Below, piece after piece: positions 46,776 to 56,956 of a DNA stretch of 64,000 nucleotides. Below the pieces are notes generated by a model that made no database searches, had not been told where the DNA came from, and saw only the letters and a list, made by a program, of their open reading frames with translations. The stretch's first letter is position 1, and every line of letters starts with the position of its first letter. The position numbers were made by a program, and so were the translations under genes. The DNA comes from Rhodanobacter glycinis. Its GTDB lineage: Bacteria; Pseudomonadota; Gammaproteobacteria; Xanthomonadales; Rhodanobacteraceae. The stretch is taken from contig NZ_FOSR01000001.1 in the NCBI RefSeq assembly GCF_900114325.1, positions 389,693 to 453,692 of the forward strand, given 5' to 3'.

Positions 46776-49700
46776 ATGTCCACCGTACATCGCAAGCATC
46801 CTTTGTCATTTGCCATATCGATGTCGCTGTTCGCCGCGGTGGCGACATCCGCGATGGCATCACCGCGTGCGGGAGTCCAGGTGGACACCTCGGGAGCGCA
46901 GGCCAGCACACCACAAAATGCGCAGGCAGCATCTGCGCCCGACGCGAAGAAAGCCAAGCCCGCGACCGGCGATACCGGAACGGACAAGGACGCCAAGCAT
47001 GCAGCCACGCTGGCGGCGGTCAACGTTGTCGGCGTACGCGCGTCGCAGATGCGTGCGATCGAACTGAAGCGTTCGGCGCCGGATATCCAGGACAGCATCA
47101 CCGCCGAAGGCATCGGCCAGTTGCCCGACGTGACCATCACCGATGCGCTGCAGCGCGTGACCGGCGTGCAGATCAACCGCGACGCCGGCGTCGGTACCAC
47201 GGTGGATGTGCGCGGCCTGCCCGAAGTGGGCACCATGTTGAATGGCGAGGCATTCATCACCGCGGACCAGATCGACTCGCAGCAGCCCGACTTCACCATG
47301 CTGCCGGCCACGCTGTTCCACGGCGTGGACGTCATCAAGTCGCCTACCGCCAGCCTGACCGACGGCGGCATCAGCGGCTCGCTCAACCTGCACACCTATC
47401 GGCCCTGGGATCTTCCCAGCGGATTCACCTACAGCTATTCCGCCGATGGTGAGCGCGGCCGCACCAGCCGCAAGACCGGACCGGAGGCCAACGGCCTCAT
47501 CTCGTACAACGATGATGGCAAATGGGGCCTGCTGGTTTCCGCCGACTTTTCCAACACCACACGGGAGAATTCGACCGAAGGCCTGGACCAGTACGGCGTC
47601 GCCCTGAATGGCGAGAACGCGGCCAGTGCGGGCGGCTACAACGGTTTCCTGACGCCGTGGAACGGTGCGCCGATTCCTTCGCAGATCGTGCAGAACCCCG
47701 ACGGCAGTGTCGACGTGAACGGCGACGGGAAATCCAACGGCGTGTTCATGGGCAGCCAGAACATCGGCCTGTACGACACCACCACCCAGCGCAAGCGCAA
47801 GTCCGGCAATGCTTCGTTCCAGATGGATCTTGGCAACGGATTCACCCTGACCAGCGACTACTTCTACGCGCAGCAGAAGCAGTTCGATCGCGTCGCCGGC
47901 ATCCAGTTCAACTCCACCAACTGGCAGGGCGCGACCTACGTACCGCTGCAATCGCGCGACACCGGCCGCCCCATCGCCGGCTCGTACGGCACGCCCGAGC
48001 CGGGCTGGGACGGCATGCAGCTGTACACCACCCAGGTGTATGAAAAGTGGCCCGGCGACGTGGAGTCGTTCTCGCAGGTGACGCGGAAGGACTCCACCGC
48101 GCAGAACTTCAATCTCCAGGTGGACTTCGACAATGGCGGCCCGTTCACGGGAAGCGTGCGCGGCATTCGTGATACGGCGCGTCAGTCGAACGTCGAGACC
48201 GACGTCAACATTTCCGATTCCGACGGTGGCCTGTGGCCCAATGTGCTGATGCCCGGCGTGCCCGATGACGCCGTCTCGCCCGGGACCTTCATCTTTCCCA
48301 GCCAACTGGGCGGAAACCGCGTGTTCAATGCCAGCGGCATCGCCCAGAACACGCTTCCGATCATTGCGAACTTCGGCGGTCGCAACATCACCGTCAGCAT
48401 GCCGGCGGCGCTGGCCAACCAATTTGCCAATCCGAATGGCTGGACGATGAAGACGCTGGAATCCGCCGGCGACTACGACCGCTCGGTCGGACTCAGCGCG
48501 TTGCGCTTCGATGGACACTACAGCTTCGATGACGGCATCAAGCTCGATTTCGGCGTACGCAACAGCATCCGCAGCGCCGACAACATCGGTTTCACCCTGG
48601 TCACGCCGGTATACGCCGGCATGGGCGCCAGCGACCCGAACGGATGCCTGGTGCGCTACGTGGGCGCCGACGTGGTGTTGAACAGCGGTGCGTGTACCGC
48701 CGGCAATGCACAGGGCTATTTCCGCGGCGGCCCGATCTCGGCGCTGCAGATGTCGAACACACCGCCACCACTGGCCAACAACTGGAAGCAGTACAACAAC
48801 CTGCTCGGGTCGGGGATCAACTACTGGGCGATCAATCCCCACGCGATGGACGATCCGGAGGCGTACTGGAAGTCGCTCTATCCGGACACCATGCGGCAGG
48901 GCACGCCGGGGCGCACCTGGGCCGTGTGGATGAAGGAAACCTCGGCTTATCTGCAAGCCGATTTCAATGGCAGCATCGGCAACATGCCGTACAGCGGCAA
49001 TGTCGGCCTGCGCGCGATCCGCACCAATCTCGACGTTACCCAGCATCTTTCCGGTGATCCGGGCGCCTATGGCACGGAGCCGGCCGATGCGGGCACCCAG
49101 GTCACGCGCCGCGAGTACAAGGACTACCTGCCGTCCGCGAATTTCGCGCTGGACCTCACCAATGCACTGAAGCTTCGCCTGGCCTATTCGAAGAACATGA
49201 TGCCGCTTGACCTGAGTACCTGGGGCGGTGGCCTGGAGCTGAATTATTCGCTGGTGGAAACCCCGCAAGGTCCGCTGTACCGCGTGGCGGCGGGCAGCTC
49301 GAACGGCAACCCGAACCTCGACCCGTGGCGTTCCACCAACTTCGGCGCTTCGCTCGAGTACTACATCAACGACACCAGCATGCTCAGCCTGGCACTGTTC
49401 CGCATCAACGTGCAGAGCTTCATCAAGAGCGGCAGTGTCACCAATTGCACCTTGCCGGACGAGGATGGCGTGGTGCGCAATCATTGCATCACGATCAGCG
49501 AACCGATCCAGGGCACCGGCAACAGCATCCATGGTGCAGAGTTCGATTACCGCCAGGGGTTCACCTTCCTGCCGGGCATCCTGTCCAAGACCGGCATGGA
49601 GGTCAACGCCACCTACGCGCCGAGCGACACCGGCGAGACCGACCTGGCCGGACACAAGATTCCGTTCCAGGACAACTCGACCAAGTCCGGCAACTTCATC

Positions 49701-49991
49701 CTGTGGTACCAGGACGACCGCTTCCAGGCGCGCATCGCGTACAACTACCGCTCCAAGCGCGCCGCATCGGAGGACGTGGGCGGCATCACCGGCATGGAAA
49801 TGTACGAGGCGCCGCAGAAGTACGTCGACGCGTCGGTTTCGTACAAGATCGACAAATACGCCGAACTGTTCGTGGACGGCACCAACCTGGCCAACGAGTA
49901 TCAGCGCTACTACCTCGTGTGGCCCGACCAGCCCGCGCACTCGAATTTCTCCGAGCGCATGTTCATGGTCGGCATTCGCGGGCAATGGTGA
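46776..49991 (+). CDS. TonB-dependent outer-membrane receptor, Caulobacter type
   Basis: This 1071-residue protein has a signal peptide (about residues 1-29, FAISMSLFAAVATSAMASP). A plug domain follows at about 85-210 (DIQDSITAEGIGQLPDVTITDALQRVTGVQI, DVRGLPE, VDVIKSPTASLTDGGISGSLN). A 22-strand barrel ends in the aromatic MFMVGIRGQW. The pattern and size fit the carbohydrate-active TonB receptor group widespread in Xanthomonadales. It probably imports oligosaccharides for the GH2 enzyme encoded downstream. ATG 46776 has GAGGG seven bases upstream. Confidence 0.93.
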   Translation: MSTVHRKHPLSFAISMSLFAAVATSAMASPRAGVQVDTSGAQASTPQNAQAASAPDAKKAKPATGDTGTDKDAKHAATLAAVNVVGVRASQMRAIELKRSAPDIQDSITAEGIGQLPDVTITDALQRVTGVQINRDAGVGTTVDVRGLPEVGTMLNGEAFITADQIDSQQPDFTMLPATLFHGVDVIKSPTASLTDGGISGSLNLHTYRPWDLPSGFTYSYSADGERGRTSRKTGPEANGLISYNDDGKWGLLVSADFSNTTRENSTEGLDQYGVALNGENAASAGGYNGFLTPWNGAPIPSQIVQNPDGSVDVNGDGKSNGVFMGSQNIGLYDTTTQRKRKSGNASFQMDLGNGFTLTSDYFYAQQKQFDRVAGIQFNSTNWQGATYVPLQSRDTGRPIAGSYGTPEPGWDGMQLYTTQVYEKWPGDVESFSQVTRKDSTAQNFNLQVDFDNGGPFTGSVRGIRDTARQSNVETDVNISDSDGGLWPNVLMPGVPDDAVSPGTFIFPSQLGGNRVFNASGIAQNTLPIIANFGGRNITVSMPAALANQFANPNGWTMKTLESAGDYDRSVGLSALRFDGHYSFDDGIKLDFGVRNSIRSADNIGFTLVTPVYAGMGASDPNGCLVRYVGADVVLNSGACTAGNAQGYFRGGPISALQMSNTPPPLANNWKQYNNLLGSGINYWAINPHAMDDPEAYWKSLYPDTMRQGTPGRTWAVWMKETSAYLQADFNGSIGNMPYSGNVGLRAIRTNLDVTQHLSGDPGAYGTEPADAGTQVTRREYKDYLPSANFALDLTNALKLRLAYSKNMMPLDLSTWGGGLELNYSLVETPQGPLYRVAAGSSNGNPNLDPWRSTNFGASLEYYINDTSMLSLALFRINVQSFIKSGSVTNCTLPDEDGVVRNHCITISEPIQGTGNSIHGAEFDYRQGFTFLPGILSKTGMEVNATYAPSDTGETDLAGHKIPFQDNSTKSGNFILWYQDDRFQARIAYNYRSKRAASEDVGGITGMEMYEAPQKYVDASVSYKIDKYAELFVDGTNLANEYQRYYLVWPDQPAHSNFSERMFMVGIRGQW

Positions 49992-50171
49992 TGGAAACCG
50001 GATCGACGGCGATGCCCGGCAAAAAGTCCCGTTCGCGCCGAGCGTAGCTTGCGTCAGCAAGTGGAGTCGAAGCGGCCATCGCATGATGCCCTTCGACTCC
50101 GGCCCTCTGGGCCTGCGCTCAGGGTGAACGAATCGAATTTCGACGCAAGCAACCATTGCGACAAGGCAAAC

Positions 50172-51557
50172 ATGGACTCCAATACGCCCCCACCTCATTT
50201 CGATGGCAACTTCCATCGTTCCATCGGCCTGTTCTCGGGCACCGCGATCAACATGACGCAGATGTGCGGCATCGGGCCGTTCATCACGATTCCGATCATG
50301 GTTGCCACCATGGGCGGGCCGCAGGCGGTGGTCGGCTGGATCGTGGGCGCCATTCTCGCGATGGCCGACGGCATGGTCTGGGCCGAGCTGGGCGCGGCCA
50401 TGCCTGGCTCCGGCGGCACCTACGTCTATCTGCGCGAAGCCTTCCAGTACCGCACCGGCAAACTGATGCCGTTCCTGTTCATCTGGACGGTGCTGCTGAC
50501 GATTCCGCTGTTGATGTCGACCGGCATCATCGGGATGGTCGAATACCTGGAATACTTCCTGCCGAACCTGGGCTGGTGGCCGGTGCATCTGGTCAGCGTG
50601 GCGGCGACCGGCCTCGTGACCTTGCTGCTGTACCGGCGAATCGAATCGATCCGCGCGATCACCATTGCGATGTGGGTGATCATGCTGCTCTCGGTCGTTG
50701 GCGTGTCAGCGGCCGGCTTCTGGGATTTCCACGCGAGCTTCGCCTTCACCTATCCGGCCGGCGCGTTCGGCGGGCACTTCTTCGTCGGCCTGGGCGCCGG
50801 ACTCATCATCGGCATCTACGATTACCTCGGCTATTTCACCACCGCCTACATGGGCGACGAATTGCGCAATCCGGGCCGGACCATGCCCGGTTCGATCATC
50901 ATCTCCGTGGTCGCGATGATGTTTGTCTACCTCATCCTCAATATCAGCGTGCTCGGCGTGGCGCCATGGCAGGAGATCGCCCAGTCCAAGTCCGTGGCCT
51001 CGTTCGTGGTGGAGCACAGCTGGGGTCGCCCGGCGGCTTCGGTCATGACCATTTTGATCATCGTGACGGCGTTCGCCTCGGTATTTACCGGCCTGCTCGG
51101 CGGTTCGCGCGTGCCGTTCCAGGCAGCGCACGAGAAAGTGTTCCTGTCCGTGTTCGGCAAGCTGCACGCGAAGCACGGCTTCCCGCATGTGGCCTTGCTG
51201 ACGATGGGCGTGGTGACGGCGATCGGCACGTTCTTCGACCTGACCGAAGTGATCAGCATGCTGCTGGCCGCGACCATCATCGTGCAGTCCATTGCGCAGA
51301 TCGCCGCGCTGGTGGTATTGCGCAAGCGCCAGCCGACGCTGCAACGGCCGTACAGGCAATGGCTGTATCCGATACCGTGCGTGATTGCGCTGGCAGGGTG
51401 GATATACGTCTATCTGTCGGCGTCCGCCATGTCGCTGATCCTGTCCGGCGCGTGGATCGTCGCTGGCCTGGTGGTGTTCGCGATCTGGGCCAGGGTCAAC
51501 CGGTCCTGGCCGTTTGCGTCACTGGAAATCCGCGAAGCCTATCTCGGGAACGACTGA
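50172..51557 (+). CDS. APC superfamily permease
   Basis: This 461-residue protein has about 12 TM helices. The first carries the APC unwound-helix motif (IGLFSGTAINMTQMCGIGPFI), and GAAMPGSGGTYVYLREAF is a typical TM3 signature. APC carriers move amino acids, polyamines and other amines. Placement four bases upstream of the GH2 gene suggests the substrate is a product of that enzyme, perhaps an amino sugar (inference). ATG 50172 follows AAGG; upstream codons run through a dispersed repeat-like segment (50095-50130). Confidence 0.88.
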   Translation: MDSNTPPPHFDGNFHRSIGLFSGTAINMTQMCGIGPFITIPIMVATMGGPQAVVGWIVGAILAMADGMVWAELGAAMPGSGGTYVYLREAFQYRTGKLMPFLFIWTVLLTIPLLMSTGIIGMVEYLEYFLPNLGWWPVHLVSVAATGLVTLLLYRRIESIRAITIAMWVIMLLSVVGVSAAGFWDFHASFAFTYPAGAFGGHFFVGLGAGLIIGIYDYLGYFTTAYMGDELRNPGRTMPGSIIISVVAMMFVYLILNISVLGVAPWQEIAQSKSVASFVVEHSWGRPAASVMTILIIVTAFASVFTGLLGGSRVPFQAAHEKVFLSVFGKLHAKHGFPHVALLTMGVVTAIGTFFDLTEVISMLLAATIIVQSIAQIAALVVLRKRQPTLQRPYRQWLYPIPCVIALAGWIYVYLSASAMSLILSGAWIVAGLVVFAIWARVNRSWPFASLEIREAYLGND

Positions 51558-51561
51558 CACC

Positions 51562-54288
51562 ATGCGAATTCTTGCCCCATCCCTGTGCGCGACGATGCTG
51601 GCTCTGGCTGCGTCCATGGCCGCCCCGCTTCATGCCAAAACCGCTTTCTCGCCCACCCAGGTGGACGGTGGGGCAGGTTCCACGACGGCCGTGGCCCAAT
51701 GGCAAATCCAATCCAGCGCCAAGGCGCAGCAAAGCGGCGCCGCGACTTCATCATCGGGCTTTTCCACCCACGGCTGGTATCCGGTGAGTGGCCGCGCGAC
51801 GGTGATGGCCGGGCTGCTGGAAAACGGCACGTACAAGAACGTGTTCTACAGCGACAATCTGCGCGCGGTGCAGGTGCCCGATGCCAGCGGCAACCTGTTC
51901 GTGAATCCCTGGTGGTACCGCACCGAATTCACGCTGGCCAGGAATGCGGCGGGGATGCACACCTTGTTGCGTACCAACGGCATCATCGCGAGCGCCGATG
52001 TGTGGGTGAACGGCCATCAAGTCGCCGACCATGCCGCCGTTGCCGGTGCCTATCCCGTGCACCTGCTCGACGTGACGCGCTGGGTGCATGCGGGCAACAA
52101 CGTTCTCGCCTTGCGCGTGCATCCGTCCGACCCGCGCAGGAGCCTGTCGATCGGCTGGGTCGACTGGAATCCGACGCCGCCGGACAACAACATGGGGCCG
52201 TGGCGGGGCGTGGACATCGTGCGCAGCGGGCCGGTCGAGCTGCGCTTCCCGCAGGTGACACCGACGCTGTCGCTGCCGGATCTCACGCATGCCGCACTGA
52301 CTGTGAAAGTGCAGGCGCGGAACCTCGATACCGTGGCGCACGAGGCAACGATCACCGGCACGGTGGCCGGCGTTTCGCTGCGCCAGACAATCCGCCTGGC
52401 GCCAGGCCAGACGCAGACCGTGTCGTTCACACCCGAAACCGACCCCGGCCTCGACCTCGATCATCCCAACGTCTGGTGGCCGATCGGCATGGGCGCGCAT
52501 CCGATGTACGACTTGCAGATGAGCGCAACCGTCGATGGCGCGGTCTCCGATCGGGCAGAGACCAGGTTCGGCATACGCAGCGTCAGTTCCAGGCTGACGA
52601 AGCAGGGCTATCGCCAGTTCGTGATCAACGGCAAGCCGCTGCTGATTCGTGGCGCGGGCTGGGCGCCGGACATGTTCCTGCGCGACAACCCCAAACGCAT
52701 GGAAGCCGAGTTCAGCTACATCCGCAACCTCGGGCTCAACACCATTCGCAGTGAAGGCAAGCTGGAGAACTCGCGTTTCTACGATCTGGCTGACCGCGAC
52801 GGCATCATGGTTCTGGCCGGATGGGAGTGTTGCGACAAGTGGGAGTCGGCGGCCAAGACGGGTGGGGCACCATGGGATGCCGCCGACCTGAAGGTGGCCC
52901 AAGCCTCCATGGCCAGCGAGGCACGGCTATTGCGCAATCATCCCTCGGTGATCGGCTTCCTGATCGGCAGCGACAATGCGCTGCCGCCGGCCGTCGCGAA
53001 GATGTATGTCGACACCTTGCACGCCGAAGACTGGTCGACACCGATCATTGCCGCGGCATCTGCCCAGGCCACCGCCGAGACCGGCCCTTCCGGCATGAAG
53101 ATGAGCGGGCCCTACGCATGGGTTCCGCCGTCCTACTGGTATGCCGACAAACTGGGCGGTGCGTTCGGTTTCAATTCCGAGACCAGCGCGGGTGCCGACA
53201 TCCCGCGACTGGAAGACCTCGTCCGCATGCTGTCGCCGCAGGAGCAGGAAGCACTGTGGAAGTATCCCGAGCTGCGGCAATACCACGCCTCAGCCGCATG
53301 GTCGCCATTCGCCAGCATCGCGCCGTTCGATACCGCGCTGGCCAAGCGCTATGGCGCGCCCAAGGACCTGGCGGACTACGTCGCCAAGGCCCAACTCGAC
53401 AATTACGACAACACCCGCGCCCAGTTCGAGGCGTACAACGCGCACATGGACGCGGCCAATCCGTCGACCGGCGTGATCTACTGGATGCTCAACAATGCCT
53501 GGCCTTCGTTGCATTGGCATCTGTACGACTACTACATGAATCCGGCCGGCGCCTACTTCGGCGCCAAGAAGGCCAACGAGCCGGTGCACATCCAATACTC
53601 GTACGACACCCACGCGATCATGCTGGTGAACCTGACCTCGACCCGCGTGCACGGCTTGAACGCGAGCATTCGCGTGCGCAACCTGGATGGCCGCGTACGC
53701 TACCAGCGGCAGCTGCACGACATCGATCTCGCCGGCAACAGCACGCGGCAACTGGCGACCTTGCCGATGCCGACCGGCTTGTCGCCCACGTACTTCGTCG
53801 AACTTGCGCTCACCTCCGCCGACGGCAAACCGGTCAGCCGAAATGTGTACTGGCTGTCCACCCAAGCCGACAAGCTCGACTGGGCGCATTCGAACTGGTA
53901 CCTGACGCCGGTGGCGCAATACGCGGATCTGACCGCATTGCAGTCGCTGCCGGCCGCTGCAAGCGAGGCCAAGGCCACGATGCGCCGCGAAGGGAGCGAC
54001 AACGTTGTTACCGTCACCTTGAGCGTGCCCGCATCGGCCAGGACCGTGGCATTGTTCCAGCATGTGTCGATCAAGCAATCCGCACACGGCAAGCTCGCGC
54101 TGCCGATCCTGTGGAGTGACAATGACGTCACGCTGTGGCCTGGCGAATCGATCACCCTGACCGCGCGTTACGCAGGGCGGGGGACGGCAGCGCCGGTCAT
54201 CGAGGTAGGCGGCTGGAACGTTCCCACCCGGAGCTTTCCGGTCGTCGTGGGGAGCCAGTCGAACGCTTCGCAAGGGAAACCCCGTTGA
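51562..54288 (+). CDS. GH2 family exo-beta-D-glucosaminidase-type hydrolase
   Basis: This 908-residue protein has a signal peptide (cleaved near AAPLHAK). It is closest in pattern to the CsxA subfamily of GH2: GWECCDKWE (about residue 420), FLIGSDN with Asp471 at the acid/base position, and FNSETSAG with Glu540 as nucleophile. These almost match Asp469 and Glu541 of Amycolatopsis CsxA, and Asp replaces the usual GH2 Asn-Glu. Sugar-binding, Ig-like and TIM-barrel domains follow in order, with C-terminal beta domains. Predicted to release glucosamine from chitosan oligomers. Four bp after the permease gene. Confidence 0.85.
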   Translation: MRILAPSLCATMLALAASMAAPLHAKTAFSPTQVDGGAGSTTAVAQWQIQSSAKAQQSGAATSSSGFSTHGWYPVSGRATVMAGLLENGTYKNVFYSDNLRAVQVPDASGNLFVNPWWYRTEFTLARNAAGMHTLLRTNGIIASADVWVNGHQVADHAAVAGAYPVHLLDVTRWVHAGNNVLALRVHPSDPRRSLSIGWVDWNPTPPDNNMGPWRGVDIVRSGPVELRFPQVTPTLSLPDLTHAALTVKVQARNLDTVAHEATITGTVAGVSLRQTIRLAPGQTQTVSFTPETDPGLDLDHPNVWWPIGMGAHPMYDLQMSATVDGAVSDRAETRFGIRSVSSRLTKQGYRQFVINGKPLLIRGAGWAPDMFLRDNPKRMEAEFSYIRNLGLNTIRSEGKLENSRFYDLADRDGIMVLAGWECCDKWESAAKTGGAPWDAADLKVAQASMASEARLLRNHPSVIGFLIGSDNALPPAVAKMYVDTLHAEDWSTPIIAAASAQATAETGPSGMKMSGPYAWVPPSYWYADKLGGAFGFNSETSAGADIPRLEDLVRMLSPQEQEALWKYPELRQYHASAAWSPFASIAPFDTALAKRYGAPKDLADYVAKAQLDNYDNTRAQFEAYNAHMDAANPSTGVIYWMLNNAWPSLHWHLYDYYMNPAGAYFGAKKANEPVHIQYSYDTHAIMLVNLTSTRVHGLNASIRVRNLDGRVRYQRQLHDIDLAGNSTRQLATLPMPTGLSPTYFVELALTSADGKPVSRNVYWLSTQADKLDWAHSNWYLTPVAQYADLTALQSLPAAASEAKATMRREGSDNVVTVTLSVPASARTVALFQHVSIKQSAHGKLALPILWSDNDVTLWPGESITLTARYAGRGTAAPVIEVGGWNVPTRSFPVVVGSQSNASQGKPR

Positions 54289-54319
54289 ACCAGGACGCAT
54301 TGAATCAGGCCAGACTTTC

Positions 54320-55327
54320 ATGACGCGCGTGACCATCAGCGATGTCGCCCGTGCGGTGGGGACGTCGAAAAAGACCATTTCACGGGTACTCAACAACGAT
54401 CCGAATGTCAGCAAGTCGATGCGCCAGCGCGTGCTGTCGGTGGTCGCGGAGCTCAATTACCGGCCGCTGACCTCGGCGCGCAGCCTGGCGACCAACCGTT
54501 CCTTCATGATCGGTCTGCTGTACGACAACCGTTCGCCCAGTTACATCATGGAAGTGCAGGCCGGCGTGCTGGAGGCGTGCGAGGCGCAGCACTACAGCAT
54601 GATGGTGCAGCCGCTGGTCTCCACCTCGGCGGATTTCGTCGAGCGGATCGAGGACATTCTCACGCGGCACCAGCCCGACGGACTGATCCTCACGCCGCCG
54701 CTCACGGATCATCCGCAACTGCTGGAATGCCTGCGCCAGCACGGTGTGCCGTTCGCCTCGATCGCGCCGCGGCACCCGGAGACATGCATTGGCGTGATAC
54801 TGCGCGAGCGCGAAGCCGCCGCAGCGATGGTGGATCACCTGGTGTCACTGGGCCATCGGCACATCGCGCATATTCTGGGCGACCCGGAACATGGCGCCGG
54901 CATCTGGCGACTGGCGGGCTATCGGGACGGACTCAAGCGCGCCGGACTGAAAGAAGACCCCGCGTACATGGTGCAGGGCCGGTTTTCCTTCGAGTCGGGC
55001 GTGGCTGCCATGCGCCAGTTGCTGGCGTTGCCGCAGCGGCCGACCGCGATCTTCGCGGCCGACGACGACATGGCCGTCGGTGCGATCTGGGCCGCTGCGG
55101 AAGCCGGCGTATCGATCCCGCGCGACATGTCCATCTGCGGATTCGACGACACGACCATTGCAACCCAGGTGTGGCCACCGCTGACCACCATCCACCAGCC
55201 CGTGCGCGAGATGGGCCGGCGTGCCACCCAGGAATTGCTGCTGCGGGTGTTGAACAAGGGCGAGCCGAAGATGGTCGAGGTCGACTACGAAATGTGCATC
55301 CGCGCGTCCACCGCGCCCACCGTGTAG
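54320..55327 (+). CDS. LacI family transcriptional regulator
   Basis: This 335-residue protein has the LacI HTH at residues 3-25 (VTISDVARAVGTSKKTISRVLNN) with hinge helix (PLTSARSLATNRS). The periplasmic-binding-protein-like effector domain covers 60-330. The position 31 bp after the GH2 gene suggests it senses a breakdown product and controls this locus; the palindrome at 45330-45345 is a candidate operator. Confidence 0.93.
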   Translation: MTRVTISDVARAVGTSKKTISRVLNNDPNVSKSMRQRVLSVVAELNYRPLTSARSLATNRSFMIGLLYDNRSPSYIMEVQAGVLEACEAQHYSMMVQPLVSTSADFVERIEDILTRHQPDGLILTPPLTDHPQLLECLRQHGVPFASIAPRHPETCIGVILREREAAAAMVDHLVSLGHRHIAHILGDPEHGAGIWRLAGYRDGLKRAGLKEDPAYMVQGRFSFESGVAAMRQLLALPQRPTAIFAADDDMAVGAIWAAAEAGVSIPRDMSICGFDDTTIATQVWPPLTTIHQPVREMGRRATQELLLRVLNKGEPKMVEVDYEMCIRASTAPTV

Positions 55328-55410
55328 CCTGATCGCGTTCCAGCCGACAGACACCCCGAGCGGAACACGATTGCGCCATCCACACCACCGATCCAGAGGA
55401 GAGTGCCTGC

Positions 55411-56256
55411 ATGCCAGCCGCATCCGACATCGCGAAACCCGCCCGGAAGTTCCACTTCATCTCGGGGCTGCCACGCTCAGGCAGCACGCTGCTGGCCGCG
55501 ATCCTCAACCAGAACCCGCGTTTTCGCGCCGGCATGACCAGCCCGCTGGCCGACATCATGGGCGTGGTGATTGCCGAGGCGAGCAGCAAGAACGATTTTT
55601 CGTTCGACGTCTCCGACGCGCAGCGTGCCGCGATGTTGCGTGGCCTGGTCGAGAACTTCTACGAAGGGCAGGCGGATGCCGCGGTGGTGTTCGATACCAG
55701 TCGGCTGTGGTGCAGCCGAATGCCGATGCTCGACACGCTGTTTCCGGAAGCGAAGGTCATCGCCTGCGTGCGTCAGCTGTCATGGGTGCTGGACAGCATG
55801 GAACGCCTGGTGCGCAAACAGCCGGTCGGCGTCAGTAAGGTATTCCGCTTCGACACCAATACCACGGTGTACTCGCGCGTCGAGGCACTGACGGATCCAC
55901 GCGGCATGGTCGGCTTCGCCTTCCAGGCCACCAAGGATGCGTTCTACGGCCAATACGCGCCAGGCCACTTGCTGTTGCTGACCTACGAAAGCCTGGTGCG
56001 CAATCCCGCCGCCGCCATGCGCGCGGTCTACCAGTTCCTCGGCGAACCCTGGTTCGAACACGACTTCGACCACATCGCCTATGCCGCGGACGAATTCGAC
56101 GCCCGCGTCGGCATGCCGGGTTTGCACGCCGTACGCCCGAAAGTGGAGCCGGTCGAACGCACCTCGATCCTGCCACGCGAAATCTTCGGCCGCTTCGTCA
56201 ACGAGTCGTTCTGGATGGACCCGAAGAACAACGTCAGCCAGGTGCCGATCGTGTAA
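55411..56256 (+). CDS. Sulfotransferase family protein
   Basis: This 281-residue protein has the 5'-phosphosulfate loop of PAPS-dependent sulfotransferases, FISGLPRSGSTLL (residues 15-27). The 3'-phosphate motif lies near VIACVRQLSWVLDSMERL (about 114-131). No signal peptide, so cytosolic. GAGGAG precedes the ATG. It is co-directional with, and 83 bp after, the LacI gene. It may sulfate a carbohydrate or small molecule, but the link to the sugar locus is positional only. Confidence 0.88.
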   Translation: MPAASDIAKPARKFHFISGLPRSGSTLLAAILNQNPRFRAGMTSPLADIMGVVIAEASSKNDFSFDVSDAQRAAMLRGLVENFYEGQADAAVVFDTSRLWCSRMPMLDTLFPEAKVIACVRQLSWVLDSMERLVRKQPVGVSKVFRFDTNTTVYSRVEALTDPRGMVGFAFQATKDAFYGQYAPGHLLLLTYESLVRNPAAAMRAVYQFLGEPWFEHDFDHIAYAADEFDARVGMPGLHAVRPKVEPVERTSILPREIFGRFVNESFWMDPKNNVSQVPIV

Positions 56257-56479
56257 GAGACACGAGTGCTGTCGCCTTCCACTTAACCTTGTCATAAGCT
56301 GATCGCACCATTGTTCCTTTGAAACACAACGAGTCGATCGCGTGCCTCATCGCCATACGCGATCAAGTGCTTGCACAGCTGCGTACGCGGAGGTCCGGAG
56401 TTGACTTGCGAGGGTGAGGGGAGGCGGCGCGCTCCTTCACGTAGGGGTACGCGGTTAGTCCGCAACTAGCTACGGAGCA

Positions 56480-56956
56480 CTAATTGTCCTCCGATCCTTC
56501 GCACCAAGAAGCCATCGCAATCCTTCTCAAAATGGAGACCGCAGCATCAAGCGTCTGGTGCTCCTGCGGAGTTACTTGGTTGCGCAAAGCCGCGGCAAGC
56601 CATTCGGCACGAGCTCGGCGGTCCTTGATTAGCGCAGCGTGCCCTCTTGTCGTGAGAGTCACCAACTGACTTCGACGGTCGTGGGGGGCCGCAGTCTGTC
56701 CGATCAACCCATCTGCCTTAAGCTGAGCGACGACCAGACGCATACTCTGATGCTTGACGCTGCGACGCTCGGCCAGTGCGGCGGTACTCATCGCTCCTTC
56801 GCGATCGAGAAGGCCTAGTGTTTCCGCACGGGCTGTACTCGGGGTGTCTGCTTGCGCGCGTGCAGCTCGAACGAAATCGCCCAGCACCTGCCGCATGCGC
56901 TCCGCCAACCCGAAGATATCGTCGTCAGGTGCGAAGTTTGTTCCGTGCCGCTTCAA
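56480..56956 (-). CDS. MarR family transcriptional regulator
   Basis: This 158-residue protein has a winged HTH in the middle (TLGLLDREGAMSTAALAERRSVKHQSMRLVVAQLKADGLIGQTAAPHDRRSQLVTLTTRG). The wing DRRSQLVTLT is characteristic. The start is taken at a TTG overlapping the SnoaL gene stop (TTGA), preceded by AGGG. Longer TTG/GTG starts within that gene are possible. It is co-transcribed with and probably controls the SnoaL-like gene. Confidence 0.85.
   Translation of the reverse strand: MKRHGTNFAPDDDIFGLAERMRQVLGDFVRAARAQADTPSTARAETLGLLDREGAMSTAALAERRSVKHQSMRLVVAQLKADGLIGQTAAPHDRRSQLVTLTTRGHAALIKDRRARAEWLAAALRNQVTPQEHQTLDAAVSILRRIAMASWCEGSEDN

Noticed and set aside
46860-50588. Very long minus-strand open frame (over 1200 codons)
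   Set aside because: It is the antisense of the TonB-dependent receptor gene; the translation is low-complexity, rich in Arg, Ala, Gly, His and Val, with no domain. High GC content leaves antisense frames open.
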